NCBI GenBank assembly: GCA_002407725.1
Contig: DHOD01000025.1
Location: 4,317-24,024 of the forward strand
Direction: 5' to 3'
Length of the DNA: 19,708 nt
DNA from: Christensenella sp. UBA5399
GTDB taxonomy: Bacteria; Bacillota; Clostridia; Christensenellales; Christensenellaceae
Of the stretch, positions 9,941 to 18,357 are shown in pieces. The number at the start of each line of letters is the position of its first letter. Position 1 is the first letter of the stretch. The translations under genes were made by a program, and so were the position numbers. Under the pieces are notes generated by a model. It saw only the letters and a list, made by a program, of their open reading frames with translations, made no database searches and was not told the DNA's origin.

Positions 9941-9964
9941 AAAACATCGCGAAAGCGGTGTTTT
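9941..9964 (+). terminator. Hairpin with GAAA tetraloop, probable terminator
   Basis: AAAACATCGC (9941-9950), loop GAAA, GCGGTGTTTT (9955-9964) form a 10 bp stem with one G-U pair. The A-run and T-run at the base fit a rho-independent terminator working in either direction. It separates the tRNA unit from the alcohol dehydrogenase gene. Confidence 0.5.
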
Positions 9965-10038
9965 CCAGTTTAATTCGGCGGTTCTTTTGACGCAAAGTGG
10001 ATATGTTGTGAAAAATATATCAATATATGGTTCTCTTA

Positions 10039-10067
10039 TTGCATTCGCCTACATTAAGTATTATACT
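10039..10067 (+). promoter_or_regulatory. Promoter of the alcohol dehydrogenase gene
   Basis: TTGCAT (10039-10044) and TATACT (10062-10067) are 17 bases apart. The predicted leader is about 30 bases and contains AAGGAG (10090-10095). Confidence 0.65.
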
Positions 10068-10105
10068 ATCAAAGGACTGAATTTAATCTAAGGAGTGTAA
10101 ATATT

Positions 10106-11278
10106 TTGCAAAGGTTTACTGTACCAAGGGATATTTATTTTGGAAAAGACGCGTTGATGGAGTTGAAAAACCTGAAGTATTACAAGCGTCCTTTTTTGGT
10201 GATCGATGAAGTTTTGGTAAAAATGGGTTGGATGGAGCGCATCACAAACATGCTCCAGAACACGCATATAGAGCATATAACAACTTTTTCTGATGTTGAG
10301 GCCGAGCCTTCTGTAGAGACAGTCATGAAGGGCGCGCAGAGCATGCAGGAGAATAATATCGATATTATCGTTGCCGTAGGCGGGGGAAGTGTGATTGACG
10401 CTGCCAAGGCCATGTGGCTGTTTTACGAGCACCCGGAGCTTACGTTTGAGCAAACAATCAGCGAGCCGCTGCCGCAGCTCAGGAAAAAGGCGATTTTTGT
10501 CGCCGTTCCCTCCACATCCGGTACAGGCAGCGAGGTGACGGCGTATTCTGTCATATCCGACCATGCGACCAAAATCAAATATCCGATCGCGGATTTTAAC
10601 ATCACGCCGGATATTGCCATCCTGGACAGCGACCTGACGCTTACGATGCCGCCATCGTTGGTGGCGTACACGGGCATGGACGCGCTGACACATGCCATTG
10701 AGTCTTATGTTTCAAAAGACCGGTCCCGTTTTACGCGGCCGCTTGCCATTCATGCGATATCGATCATTATATCGTATTTGGAAGATTCGTATGCGGGGGA
10801 TATGGATGCCCGTGAAGAAATACACGTTGCTTCTACATTGGCGGGGATTGCGTTTACAAACGCGCAATTGGGCATTTGCCATTCTATCGCGCACAAGGCC
10901 GGCGGTATTTTTGGGATACCGCATGGGATGTGCAATGCGATGCTGTTGCCGTATGTCATTGCGTACAACAAGAAAACCCCTGCAGCTCTGCGTTATTACG
11001 CAAACATTGCCCGCCGTATGGGGTATGACGGCGACCGCGAAAAGCATCTGGTCAATTCGCTGATCAGGGAGGTGCGTACGCTCAACAGGAATATGAATAT
11101 TCCGCTTTGCTTTGCGGACGCGGGCGTCAATGAGTTTAAGCTGAACATGAACAAAAAGGAAATCGCGCAAAACGCATTTGAGGACCCGTGCACATCCACC
11201 AATCCGAGGGAGACTTCGCCGGAAGATCTGGAGAAAATTCTGGAATGTGCGTATTATGGGAATAAAGTCGTTTTTTAA
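10106..11278 (+). CDS. Iron-containing (group III) alcohol dehydrogenase
   Basis: A 390-residue NAD(P)-dependent dehydrogenase that interconverts an aldehyde and a primary alcohol, probably regenerating NAD+ during fermentation. The dinucleotide-binding motif is AVGGGSVIDAAKAM. Metal ligands by alignment are D192 and H196 (GMDALTHAIESY), H259 (CHSIAHKAGG) and H273 (GIPHGMCNA). Several stretches (SDVEAEPS, MWLFYEHPEL, VPSTSGTGSEVTAYSVISD) are close to the C-terminal ADH half of bifunctional AdhE, but the aldehyde dehydrogenase half is absent. The start is TTG at 10106 with AAGGAG 10 bases upstream. It stands alone between its own promoter and that of the next gene. Substrate (ethanol, butanol or other) cannot be told. 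Confidence 0.93.
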   Translation: MQRFTVPRDIYFGKDALMELKNLKYYKRPFLVIDEVLVKMGWMERITNMLQNTHIEHITTFSDVEAEPSVETVMKGAQSMQENNIDIIVAVGGGSVIDAAKAMWLFYEHPELTFEQTISEPLPQLRKKAIFVAVPSTSGTGSEVTAYSVISDHATKIKYPIADFNITPDIAILDSDLTLTMPPSLVAYTGMDALTHAIESYVSKDRSRFTRPLAIHAISIIISYLEDSYAGDMDAREEIHVASTLAGIAFTNAQLGICHSIAHKAGGIFGIPHGMCNAMLLPYVIAYNKKTPAALRYYANIARRMGYDGDREKHLVNSLIREVRTLNRNMNIPLCFADAGVNEFKLNMNKKEIAQNAFEDPCTSTNPRETSPEDLEKILECAYYGNKVVF

Positions 11279-11317
11279 AAGAGGAACCTTTTCTTTTTCT
11301 CCAGCGTCAAATAGATG

Positions 11318-11354
11318 ATTCGAATACGCGAAATATTACAAATATATTTCGAAT
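11318..11354. repeat. Dyad-rich AT segment upstream of the DUF1002 gene
   Basis: CGAAATAT (11329-11336) and ATATTTCG (11344-11351) form a perfect 8 bp inverted repeat with a 7-base centre. TTCGAAT occurs twice (11319-11325 and 11348-11354), flanking it. The block sits just upstream of the -35 at 11359 and may be an operator. Confidence 0.4.
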
Positions 11355-11358
11355 GTAT

Positions 11359-11387
11359 TTGAATTATGTAATAAATTATGGTACAAT
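11359..11387 (+). promoter_or_regulatory. Promoter of the DUF1002 gene
   Basis: TTGAAT (11359-11364) and TACAAT (11382-11387) are 17 bases apart. The start near 11394 would leave a very short leader carrying GGAGG (11396-11400). Confidence 0.72.
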
Positions 11388-11410
11388 AATTTGACGGAGG
11401 AACGGGAGAT

Positions 11411-12250
11411 ATGAAAAAAAAGATTTTAACAATCATTACGATAGCCTGCCTGGTGGTGGCGTTTTGCGCGACACCTGTACTGGCGGCGACAGGTTCACGC
11501 GTGGCAATCGGCGTGGATAACACGGAAGACCAACTTGCCACCGTATACCAGTTTTTTAGGATCGGCAGGGGTACTGTGCCGGAGATCCAGGTGACCAACG
11601 CCGAAGAGCGGCAATACCTGAATGGATTGGTGTCGGAAGAAAAAATCGGCAACGTGGCGCTTTCCTGTGTCTATATAGAAACCCGGGACAGCGGCGGGAT
11701 TGAACTGGAAACCTATAACATTAATTATATTACCGAAGATATGTACAAAAATGCGCTTGCGACAGCTGGAATCACCGACGCAAAGGTGATTGTGGCGGCA
11801 TATAAGCCGGTTTCGGGTACAGGTGCGCTTACGGGCATTTACAAGGCGTATGAAGACATCACCGGCACTGCGATTGAAGAGACGGTCAAGTCGGTTGCGA
11901 CGGAAGAATTGATTGTGACAGGCGACCTGCAGAACGTCTTGGGCGAGGCCTCGCCTGAGTTTATGAACGACCTGAAGGCAAAGCTGGAACTGACAAAAAA
12001 CATGACGGACGATGAAATCCGCCAGTTGATTGTGGATACCGCTGCCGATTACGATGCAACGCTGACCGCGGACCAGATTGAACAGATACTGGGACTGATC
12101 AAGCAGATGAACGATTTGGGTGTCGATCCGGAAACTTTCATTAAGCTGGCGGAAACAGGTGAGAAGGTGGAGGGATTCTTTGCTACGGTAGGGAATTTTT
12201 TTAAAGGGATAGGCGATTTCTTCTCCGGCCTTTTCGGAGGCAATAAGTAA
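11411..12250 (+). CDS. Secreted DUF1002 (YpuA-like) protein
   Basis: A 279-residue exported protein. Residues 1-25 are a signal peptide: MKKK, a hydrophobic core, and a signal peptidase I site VLA-AT after residue 25. No lipobox cysteine is placed for lipidation. The rest fits the DUF1002 family (B. subtilis YpuA relatives), including YKPVSGTGALTGIYKAYE (about 136-153). The function of the family is not known to me. The C-terminus is notable: after an acidic helical region it ends in an amphipathic, Phe/Gly/Lys-rich stretch (FFATVGNFFKGIGDFFSGLF) that could bind the membrane. GGAGG lies 10 bases from the ATG. It is a single-gene unit with its own promoter and terminator. Confidence 0.85.
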   Translation: MKKKILTIITIACLVVAFCATPVLAATGSRVAIGVDNTEDQLATVYQFFRIGRGTVPEIQVTNAEERQYLNGLVSEEKIGNVALSCVYIETRDSGGIELETYNINYITEDMYKNALATAGITDAKVIVAAYKPVSGTGALTGIYKAYEDITGTAIEETVKSVATEELIVTGDLQNVLGEASPEFMNDLKAKLELTKNMTDDEIRQLIVDTAADYDATLTADQIEQILGLIKQMNDLGVDPETFIKLAETGEKVEGFFATVGNFFKGIGDFFSGLFGGNK

Positions 12251-12274
12251 TTGAAATAAGCAACAGAAACTGGG

Positions 12275-12309
12275 GAGCGAGACACGGCTTGTGTCCCGCT
12301 CTTTTTTAT
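12275..12309 (+). terminator. Rho-independent terminator after the DUF1002 gene
   Basis: GAGCGAGACAC (12275-12285), loop GGCTT, GTGTCCCGCTC (12291-12301) and then TTTTTT (12302-12307). The stem has 10 pairs with one A-C mismatch. Confidence 0.88.
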
Positions 12310-12310
12310 T

Positions 12311-12378
12311 GCAGTTTATCAAATGGTTGCGCAAGCAAGCTTTGCTAGAAACTGCTATGCAGCAAACATTTTGCAGCA
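12311..12378. repeat. Cluster of short palindromes and a direct repeat upstream of the MFS gene
   Basis: GCAGTTT (12311-12317) and AAACTGC (12349-12355) are inverted copies that enclose the palindrome TTGCGCAA (12327-12334) and the dyad AGCAAGCTTTGCT. TGCAGCA is then repeated directly at 12358 and 12372. All lie upstream of the promoter at 12434, so this is more likely a protein-binding region than a leader RNA. Confidence 0.35.
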
Positions 12379-12433
12379 CACAACGTATGCTACGATTTGT
12401 TAATATGTTGTATTTGCAGGACATATGTAGAAT

Positions 12434-12462
12434 TTGTAAATTGTGTCTTATTGGACTATAAT
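12434..12462 (+). promoter_or_regulatory. Promoter of the MFS-CDF-copA operon
   Basis: TTGTAA (12434-12439) and a perfect TATAAT (12457-12462) are 17 bases apart. The start near 12469 falls just before AGGAGG (12472-12477), so translation must begin at the ATG at 12485 and not further upstream. Confidence 0.82.
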
Positions 12463-12484
12463 AACCGTAAAAGGAGGCGGGGCT

Positions 12485-13771
12485 ATGAAACTTGATTACA
12501 AGAAGACTTTTCTGATCGGGTTTGGTTTTTTAGCGACGACGATTGCGTGGGCGGTTTATAACGCATACGTGCCGATCATACTGGAAGGATATTTGAAAAG
12601 CACATTCTGGATAGGCGCGATCATGACAATCGACAATATATTCGGTGTCGTGTTCCAACCTGTTTTTGGCCATATTTCCGACAATTCCAAGTCCAAGATG
12701 GGCCGCCGGATGCCGTTTGTCCTTGTTGGAATTCCTATCTGCGCCGTTCTTCTGATATTTATCCCGTTGACGACAACGTTGTGGATGGCGATGACAGTGA
12801 TCATTGCGTTTAATTTTGTGATGTCCACATGGCGCGCGCCTGTTGTAGCACTGATGCCCGACTTGACGTCGTCGCCGCTGCGCAGCAAGGCCAACGGGGT
12901 GATCAACCTGATGGGCGGGCTTGGCACATTGGTTGTTTTTGTGTTGGGCGGTATGCTTTATAATGCCGGCGGCATGAGCCTGCCGTTTATTTTTGCCGCC
13001 ATCATTATGGTTGTATCTTTGGTCATTTTAAAGCTGACGGTCAAGGAGCCGCCGCTGAAGTTACCGGAATATGATGCGGATGATAAGCAGCCCAAGGAAA
13101 CTTTGAAGTTTCGGCAACTGCCAAAAGATGAAAGAAAGAGCATTATTAATAATCTTTTGTTCATATTGCTGGCAATACTGTTCTGGTTTATTGCGTACAG
13201 CGCTGTGGAGACATTCTTTACACTTTACGCGACCAATACGCTTGCCAATGCGGATGGGACAATGCTCTCGGCAGGGGATGCATCTATCATGCTGGGGGCG
13301 TTCTCGCTGATGTACCTTGTGTTTGCCATTCCCGCGGGTTTCCTTGGTACAAAATATGGAAGGAAGCGCACCATTATTGCAGGCCTGGTGGGTATTATTG
13401 TGTTGTTTGTCATCATGTATTTTACAACGTATGTGCCTGCTGTGTGGGTACTGCTGCTGTTGTCCGGGGTGTGCTGGTCTGCCGTGGCGATCAACTCGTA
13501 CCCCATGGTGGTGGATATGGGAACGGAAAAAACAACTGGCCTTTACACAGGGTTTTATTATATCGCATCATTCTCCGCATCGGTGATCAGCCCAATACTG
13601 TTTGGCCTGATCCGCGACTATACGCAAAGCTATAAGACATTGTTTATTTATTCGGCAATCGGTTTTATAGCCGCCTTGGTGCTGATGTTTTTCGTGAAGC
13701 GCGGGGAAGCAAAAAGCGGCCCCACAGATGCGGATGCGCGGGCAAAAACTACGGATACACAGGCAGCATAG
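12485..13771 (+). CDS. MFS permease, SLC45/sucrose-type
   Basis: A 428-residue protein with about twelve hydrophobic segments and a charged loop in the middle (around residues 185-215). Features typical of SLC45-like and related sugar MFS permeases are GHISDNSKSKMGRRMPFVLVG after helix 2, APVVALMPDLTSSPLRSKANGVINLMGG, GTKYGRKR in the second half, and NSYPMVVDM late in the protein. These suggest cation-coupled sugar or glycoside transport, but the substrate cannot be read off. An upstream in-frame GTG at 12443 lies inside the promoter, so the ATG with AGGAGG 7 bases before it is preferred. The CDF gene follows 17 bases after its stop, so the three transporters are probably one transcript. Confidence 0.85.
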   Translation: MKLDYKKTFLIGFGFLATTIAWAVYNAYVPIILEGYLKSTFWIGAIMTIDNIFGVVFQPVFGHISDNSKSKMGRRMPFVLVGIPICAVLLIFIPLTTTLWMAMTVIIAFNFVMSTWRAPVVALMPDLTSSPLRSKANGVINLMGGLGTLVVFVLGGMLYNAGGMSLPFIFAAIIMVVSLVILKLTVKEPPLKLPEYDADDKQPKETLKFRQLPKDERKSIINNLLFILLAILFWFIAYSAVETFFTLYATNTLANADGTMLSAGDASIMLGAFSLMYLVFAIPAGFLGTKYGRKRTIIAGLVGIIVLFVIMYFTTYVPAVWVLLLLSGVCWSAVAINSYPMVVDMGTEKTTGLYTGFYYIASFSASVISPILFGLIRDYTQSYKTLFIYSAIGFIAALVLMFFVKRGEAKSGPTDADARAKTTDTQAA

Positions 13772-13788
13772 ACGGGAGCATATGAACG

Positions 13789-14670
13789 TTGGACGAAAAG
13801 TATAAAGCAGGGAAAAAGGTTGCACGGCTCGGCATTGTAACAAATATATTGCTGCTGGCCGCAAAGCTTGTGGTCGGGTATATGAGCCGCAGCCAGGCAA
13901 TGATTGCCGACGGATACAACAGCGTAGGCGATGTATTTGCGTCTGCAGTGACATATGCCGGGAGCTCTTATGCGTCAAAACCCCGGGACGAGGATCACGC
14001 ATGGGGGCATGGAAAGGCCGAATATATCGCTTCGATGATCATTGGGTTTGCCATGATGGCGATGGCTGTGTATACCATCATCAGTTCCGTCCATTCACTG
14101 TTCGAGGGCGCGGCGCTTACGTTCTCTTATTGGCTGGTGTCCGCAGCGGTATTGACGTTATGTGTAAAAGCCTGCCTTTATGTTTATACAACAAAAGTGA
14201 ACAGTCAATATAACAGCATATTGATCAGGGCAAATGCGCAGGATCACCGGAATGATATGTTTGTTGCGACGGGAACACTGGCGGCGGTGCTGCTCAGCCT
14301 GACGGGGGCGTACTGGGTGGACGGCGCTGTGGGCATCGGGATATCCTGCTGGATCGTATATACGGGTTTTGGCATTATGAAGGATGCCTCCAAAGTGTTG
14401 ATGGATTCGAATGCCAGCGTCGATATGCTGCGAAAGTATGAAGACGAAATCGAGATGATTGACGGGGTAGACCATATCGACAGCGTTGTTGCCATGCCTG
14501 TCGGCGCAACATATATACTGATTGCGAAGGTTTCTGTGGACCGGAACCTAAGCGTTATGGAGGGGCACGCAATATCAAAGCGGATTGAGCAACTGTTGCT
14601 GGAGAAACAGCAGGAGATTGAAGATGTGATCGTACACATAAACCCCGACCTGCCACATCAGGAGGAGTGA
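13789..14670 (+). CDS. Cation diffusion facilitator, probably Mn2+ exporter (MntE type)
   Basis: A 293-residue CDF protein with six hydrophobic segments and a C-terminal cytoplasmic metal-sensing domain ([13 protein letters not shown] onward). CDF exporters move divalent metal out against protons. Membrane site A reads NxxxD in helix 2 (N44, D48 in ADGYNSVGD) and DxxxD in helix 5 (D152, D156 in NAQDHRND). Zinc transporters have H/DxxxD and HxxxD there; the N-D-D-D set is that described for manganese exporters such as pneumococcal MntE. The start is a TTG at 13789, the first possible because a stop lies just upstream; GGGAG (13774-13778) precedes it by 10 bases. copA begins 5 bases after its stop. 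Confidence 0.9.
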   Translation: MDEKYKAGKKVARLGIVTNILLLAAKLVVGYMSRSQAMIADGYNSVGDVFASAVTYAGSSYASKPRDEDHAWGHGKAEYIASMIIGFAMMAMAVYTIISSVHSLFEGAALTFSYWLVSAAVLTLCVKACLYVYTTKVNSQYNSILIRANAQDHRNDMFVATGTLAAVLLSLTGAYWVDGAVGIGISCWIVYTGFGIMKDASKVLMDSNASVDMLRKYEDEIEMIDGVDHIDSVVAMPVGATYILIAKVSVDRNLSVMEGHAISKRIEQLLLEKQQEIEDVIVHINPDLPHQEE

Positions 14671-14675
14671 CCATA

Positions 14676-16880
14676 ATGGAAAAAGAATATTTATTGGATA
14701 TCAAGGGAATGAGCTGCGCGGCCTGTTCGGCTGCAATCCAGAGCGTATTGGATAAAAAGCAAGGTGTGATTTATGCGAGCGTAAACCTCGCGACCAACAG
14801 CGCTGTGGTGATCACCGACGGCACTGTTTCGGTTGAGGATCTGATTGCCGCTGTTGATGATGCGGGGTACGAAGCCAGCGAAGCGAAAGGGGAGGCGACC
14901 GTCACACAGGACGACCACCGTTTTAAGAAGTGGGAGGTTGCCACAGCGTTTGTTGTGGGGATGGTTGTGATGTACATCGGCATGGCGGGGCACTGGAACT
15001 GGCCTTTGCCGGATATCCTGTCCATGCACACGCATCCATTGAACTTTGCCGTTATCCAGCTTGTGTTGACAATTGTCGTAATTATTTGCGGAAGGCACTT
15101 TTTCACCAGCGGTTTTAAAGCGCTTATAAAGCCGCATCCCAATATGGATACGCTGGTCATGCTTGGTACGGGGAGCGCCTTTATATATAGCCTGGTCATG
15201 ACGCTGTGGATCCCTGCCGATGCAAGTGCCGTGCACAGTTTATATTACGAATCCTCGGCAGTTGTCATCGCGCTGGTTTTGCTTGGCAAATTTTTGGAGG
15301 AAAACAGCAAGAACAAAGCGAAAAGCGCAATTACAAACCTTGCGGGCCTGGTGCCGAAGGATGCGATTATACTGCGTGACGGCAAGGAGGAAAAGGTTGC
15401 GGCATCCGATGTGGAAAAGGGCGATATTGTGCTGTGCGGAACGGGCACGCGGATTCCCGTGGATGGGGTTGTGGAAAGCGGACAGGGGAGTGTAGACGAA
15501 TCGGCGCTGACGGGCGAGAGTTTGCCCGTATACAAAGAAAAAGGCGTTAAAGTGTCGGGCGGGACGCTGGTCACCGACGGTGTGCTGCATGTGACGGCGA
15601 CCGGGATTGGGCAGGAAACATCGATATCCCAGGTTGTGCGCCTTGTTGTGCAGGCACAACAGAAAAAAGCAAAGATATCGCGCCTGGCGGACAGGATATC
15701 GTTATATTTTGTTCCTGCTGTGACGGCAATCGCGGTCATTGCGGCGCTGGTATGGGGGCTTTCGGGGCAGACTGCGGATTTTGTAATCAATATTTTTGTT
15801 TCGGTACTGGTGGTGGCGTGCCCCTGCGCACTGGGGTTGGCTACGCCGATCGCCGTGATGGTGGGCACCGGTAAGGGCGCCCAAATGGGTATATTGTATC
15901 GCGGGGGGGACGTCATTGAAACGGCAGCCAAAGTGGATACGGTTTTTTTTGACAAGACAGGGACCATTACCAAAGGTCGCCTGCACGTAGTAGAAATGAA
16001 GGCCGTAAACGAAGACGGGGCCGACCTGCTTTACCTTGCAGCAACAGCCGAGCACGGCGCGACGCATCCGATTGCGGCCGCAATCAACCAGTATGCGGAA
16101 CAAAAAGGCGTGAAACCCGATACCCCTGATGCAGTCAGCAATATTGCGGGGAGGGGCGTTAAGGTAGAAACAAATAGAGGGAAAATTGTGATTGGCACAA
16201 AACTGCTGATGGATGACGAGGGCATTGACGCAGGCGAAATATCCGTGGCGGGGGCGACATTGGTTTATGTGGCGCTTGACGGGCAATATGTCGGGTACAT
16301 CGCATTGGCTGATGAGATACGGGACGATGCGGGGCAGACAATACGCAGGCTGAATGAAGAAGGAATCCGCACCGTTATGGTGACCGGCGACAACGCCGAA
16401 GCGGCGCAGGTGATTGCCAGCCAGGCAGGGATACAGGATTTTGTTGCCCATGTCATGCCTGATGAGAAGGCTAAAGTGGTGGAGGATGCAAAGGCGGAAG
16501 GGCGCAAGACAGCGTTTGCGGGCGACGGGATCAACGATGCGCCCGCGCTTGCGACTGCGGATGTGGGGATATCTGTCTATGGCGGCACGGATGTGGCAAT
16601 GGATTCCTCCAACATTATTTTGATGAACGAGGAGACAGAGAGCATTGCAAAAAGCATTCTGTTGGCGAAGCGTGTGCTGCGCACAATCAAGCAAAATCTG
16701 TTTTGGGCGTTTATATACAATTGTATCGGTATTCCCGTTGCGGCGGGCGTTTGGTATGCGTTTGGCGGGCCGCTGCTGACGCCGATGTTTGCAGGGCTGG
16801 CTATGGCGCTGTCCTCTGTTTGTGTTGTCGCCAATTCGTTGCGCCTGACCCTGTACAAATATAAACCTGATTCCAAATAA
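14676..16880 (+). CDS. copA: Cu+-exporting P1B-type ATPase
   Basis: A 734-residue copper ATPase. A single N-terminal heavy-metal domain has GMSCAAC (C14, C17). Then come the actuator motif TGES, the membrane CPC site (C382-P383-C384 in [12 protein letters not shown]), the phosphorylation site DKTGT (D426), the HP motif (H464-P465) and GDGINDAP (616-623). The last helices carry YN (YNCIGIP) and MxxSS ([11 protein letters not shown]), the signature of the Cu+/Ag+ subgroup. It exports Cu+ from the cytoplasm. An in-frame GTG at 14667 overlaps the ribosome site GGAGGAG (14661-14667), so the ATG 8 bases downstream is preferred. No CsoR, CopY or CopZ gene accompanies it here. A terminator follows. 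Confidence 0.97.
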   Translation: MEKEYLLDIKGMSCAACSAAIQSVLDKKQGVIYASVNLATNSAVVITDGTVSVEDLIAAVDDAGYEASEAKGEATVTQDDHRFKKWEVATAFVVGMVVMYIGMAGHWNWPLPDILSMHTHPLNFAVIQLVLTIVVIICGRHFFTSGFKALIKPHPNMDTLVMLGTGSAFIYSLVMTLWIPADASAVHSLYYESSAVVIALVLLGKFLEENSKNKAKSAITNLAGLVPKDAIILRDGKEEKVAASDVEKGDIVLCGTGTRIPVDGVVESGQGSVDESALTGESLPVYKEKGVKVSGGTLVTDGVLHVTATGIGQETSISQVVRLVVQAQQKKAKISRLADRISLYFVPAVTAIAVIAALVWGLSGQTADFVINIFVSVLVVACPCALGLATPIAVMVGTGKGAQMGILYRGGDVIETAAKVDTVFFDKTGTITKGRLHVVEMKAVNEDGADLLYLAATAEHGATHPIAAAINQYAEQKGVKPDTPDAVSNIAGRGVKVETNRGKIVIGTKLLMDDEGIDAGEISVAGATLVYVALDGQYVGYIALADEIRDDAGQTIRRLNEEGIRTVMVTGDNAEAAQVIASQAGIQDFVAHVMPDEKAKVVEDAKAEGRKTAFAGDGINDAPALATADVGISVYGGTDVAMDSSNIILMNEETESIAKSILLAKRVLRTIKQNLFWAFIYNCIGIPVAAGVWYAFGGPLLTPMFAGLAMALSSVCVVANSLRLTLYKYKPDSK

Positions 16881-16895
16881 AGAATATCCCAAAAA

Positions 16896-16921
16896 GAAAA
16901 CCGCTCTTGCGAGCGGTTTCT
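16896..16921 (+). terminator. Terminator after copA
   Basis: AAACCGCTC (16898-16906), loop TTGC, GAGCGGTTT (16911-16919), followed by CTC. The 9 bp stem is perfect. An A-run upstream allows function on the other strand as well. Confidence 0.78.
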
Positions 16922-16947
16922 CAGGGGTTGGAAGTATATTCTATGTG

Positions 16948-16974
16948 AATAACGCTTATTGCTAAGCTGTTATT
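16948..16974. repeat. Inverted repeat overlapping the upstream promoter of the RACo-like gene
   Basis: AATAACGCTTA (16948-16958), loop TTGC, TAAGC-T-GTTATT (16963-16974) gives 11 pairs with one bulged T. It touches the presumed -35 at 16973, so an operator role is possible. Confidence 0.4.
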
Positions 16975-17001
16975 ACCTTGTTGGTATGATAAGAGTATAA
17001 T
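16973..17001 (+). promoter_or_regulatory. Candidate promoter of the RACo-like gene
   Basis: A perfect TATAAT (16996-17001) has a weak TTACCT (16973-16978) 17 bases upstream. Just downstream, TTAAC (17011-17015) and GTTAA (17021-17025) form a small dyad near the predicted start of transcription. Confidence 0.5.
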
Positions 17002-17075
17002 ATATCAATTTTAACAAACCGTTAATGAAATATGAATAATCTATTAATACTGCAAATAGGGGAAAAGACGTACAA

Positions 17076-18293
17076 ATGACATACGACAAAAAAGATTTGG
17101 GATTGGCTGTTGATTTGGGAACGACAACAATTGCCGTTGCCCTTTATGTGCTGGATACGGGGGAGCGCATTGCGCTGCAGAGCGCCCTGAACCGGCAGGC
17201 ACGGTTTGGACAAGATGTCATTTCCCGTATTCAATACTGCGGAAAGACGCCGGGCGGGTTAAACGAAATGCATGCGGCCATATCCGCACAATTGACTGAA
17301 ATGATCTTGGACGTCTGCGATCAGGAGAATGTTCTCACAGAAGATATTAAATGCGCTGTGATTGCGGGCAATACCGTCATGCTGCATATATTGAGGAGAT
17401 TATCGCCCGTAAGTATGGGGAACGCGCCTTATAAAGCGGAATCGCTTTTTGATGAAACAGTCCTGTTAAGCGATATGGGCATCCCCATCAGCGCACAGTG
17501 CTATTTGCCGCCGTGCATATCGGCATTTGTGGGTGCGGATATCACTGTGGGTATGGCTGCGGTTCGTTTTGGACGGGAAGGAAAAAAAGAACTGTACCTG
17601 GATGTGGGAACAAACGGCGAAATTGCGATCAGCGATGGAACGCGTATGATGGCTGCGTCGACAGCCGCTGGGCCTGCGTTTGAGGGGCAGCATATTTCGT
17701 GTGGGATGGGCGGTGTGCCGGGCGCTGTTGAGCGAATATTCATGCACGAAGGCGCTTTGGGATACGAGACAATAGGGAATGGGGAAGCGGCAGGGATTTG
17801 TGGTTCCGGCCTGATTGACGCTGTGGCGTTTTTTTTGCATGAGGGATGTATTGACAAAACGGGCAGGATAGTAGGCGAAAATAATCGCTTTTTGGTTGAG
17901 ATTGAGGGGCAAAGAGCTTTGCGAATCTGTGACGGTGTTTTTCTCTCGCAGGCGGATATACGGGAATTTCAAACTGCAAAAGCGGCCGTTGCGGCTGGTA
18001 TAGAGGTTTTGGCGGCGGCATCCAAAACGAACGATGACGAAATAGACGTGTTGTACCTTGCCGGTGGGTTTGGGGTGCACATCGATATCAGCAATGCCGT
18101 TGCAACGGGCCTGGTGTCTTCGGGGATGAAGGTTGTGAGCACTGGAAACCTTGCACTGGAGGGTGCGGCTAAAATCCTACTGGACAGGCAGTATGTGGAA
18201 TACGCAAAGCGTATTGCCAAAACTGCACGAACGTTGAACCTGTCGGGCAACCGTCTGTTTGACAAAGCATATATAGAACACATGTCATTTTAA
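17076..18293 (+). CDS. RACo-like ASKHA-domain ATPase (DUF4445), lacking 2Fe-2S domain
   Basis: A 405-residue ASKHA-fold protein resembling the ATPase part of reductive activators of corrinoid-dependent enzymes (RACo/RamA group). Seen are the phosphate loop AVDLGTTTIAVALY (residues 11-24), LNRQARFGQDVISRIQY, the IAGNTVMLHIL motif, the second phosphate motif YLDVGTNGEIAI, GICGSGLIDAV and the adenosine motif LAGGFGVHIDI. RACo proteins use ATP to drive reduction of Co(II) corrinoid to Co(I), receiving electrons through an N-terminal 2Fe-2S domain. That domain is absent: the ASKHA fold begins at residue 8. No corrinoid protein or methyltransferase gene lies nearby. It may use a separate reductase or act on another metallocofactor. 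Spacing of AGGGG (17058-17062) to the ATG is 13 bases. Confidence 0.85.
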   Translation: MTYDKKDLGLAVDLGTTTIAVALYVLDTGERIALQSALNRQARFGQDVISRIQYCGKTPGGLNEMHAAISAQLTEMILDVCDQENVLTEDIKCAVIAGNTVMLHILRRLSPVSMGNAPYKAESLFDETVLLSDMGIPISAQCYLPPCISAFVGADITVGMAAVRFGREGKKELYLDVGTNGEIAISDGTRMMAASTAAGPAFEGQHISCGMGGVPGAVERIFMHEGALGYETIGNGEAAGICGSGLIDAVAFFLHEGCIDKTGRIVGENNRFLVEIEGQRALRICDGVFLSQADIREFQTAKAAVAAGIEVLAAASKTNDDEIDVLYLAGGFGVHIDISNAVATGLVSSGMKVVSTGNLALEGAAKILLDRQYVEYAKRIAKTARTLNLSGNRLFDKAYIEHMSF

Positions 18294-18299
18294 TGGTAA

Positions 18300-18341
18300 G
18301 AAACAAAAACCCCTCTGTTATGCAACGCATGCCGGAGGGGT
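18300..18341 (-). terminator. Terminator of the aldo/keto reductase gene, possibly bidirectional
   Basis: ACCCCTCTG (18309-18317) pairs with CGGAGGGGT (18333-18341), with an inner ATGC/GCAT stem around AAC. On the minus strand the hairpin is followed by TTTTTGTTTC, a proper U-tail. On the plus strand there is no such tail, but the hairpin lies just after the convergent RACo-like gene. Confidence 0.8.
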
Positions 18342-18357
18342 ATAATTGTGTAGTTGA

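Noticed and set aside
11271..11300. AAAAG/CTTTT with a T-rich tail after the alcohol dehydrogenase gene as a terminator
   Set aside because: The stem is short, AT-only and imperfect; not enough to call.
12443..12484. Upstream GTG start adding 14 residues to the MFS permease
   Set aside because: It lies inside the promoter, before the predicted transcription start; the ATG at 12485 has AGGAGG 7 bases upstream.
14667..14675. GTG start for copA three codons upstream
   Set aside because: It overlaps the GGAGGAG ribosome site; the ATG at 14676 is correctly spaced and gives the normal N-terminus.
15702..16892. 396-codon open frame on the minus strand
   Set aside because: Antisense to copA, with the skewed composition of a shadow frame.
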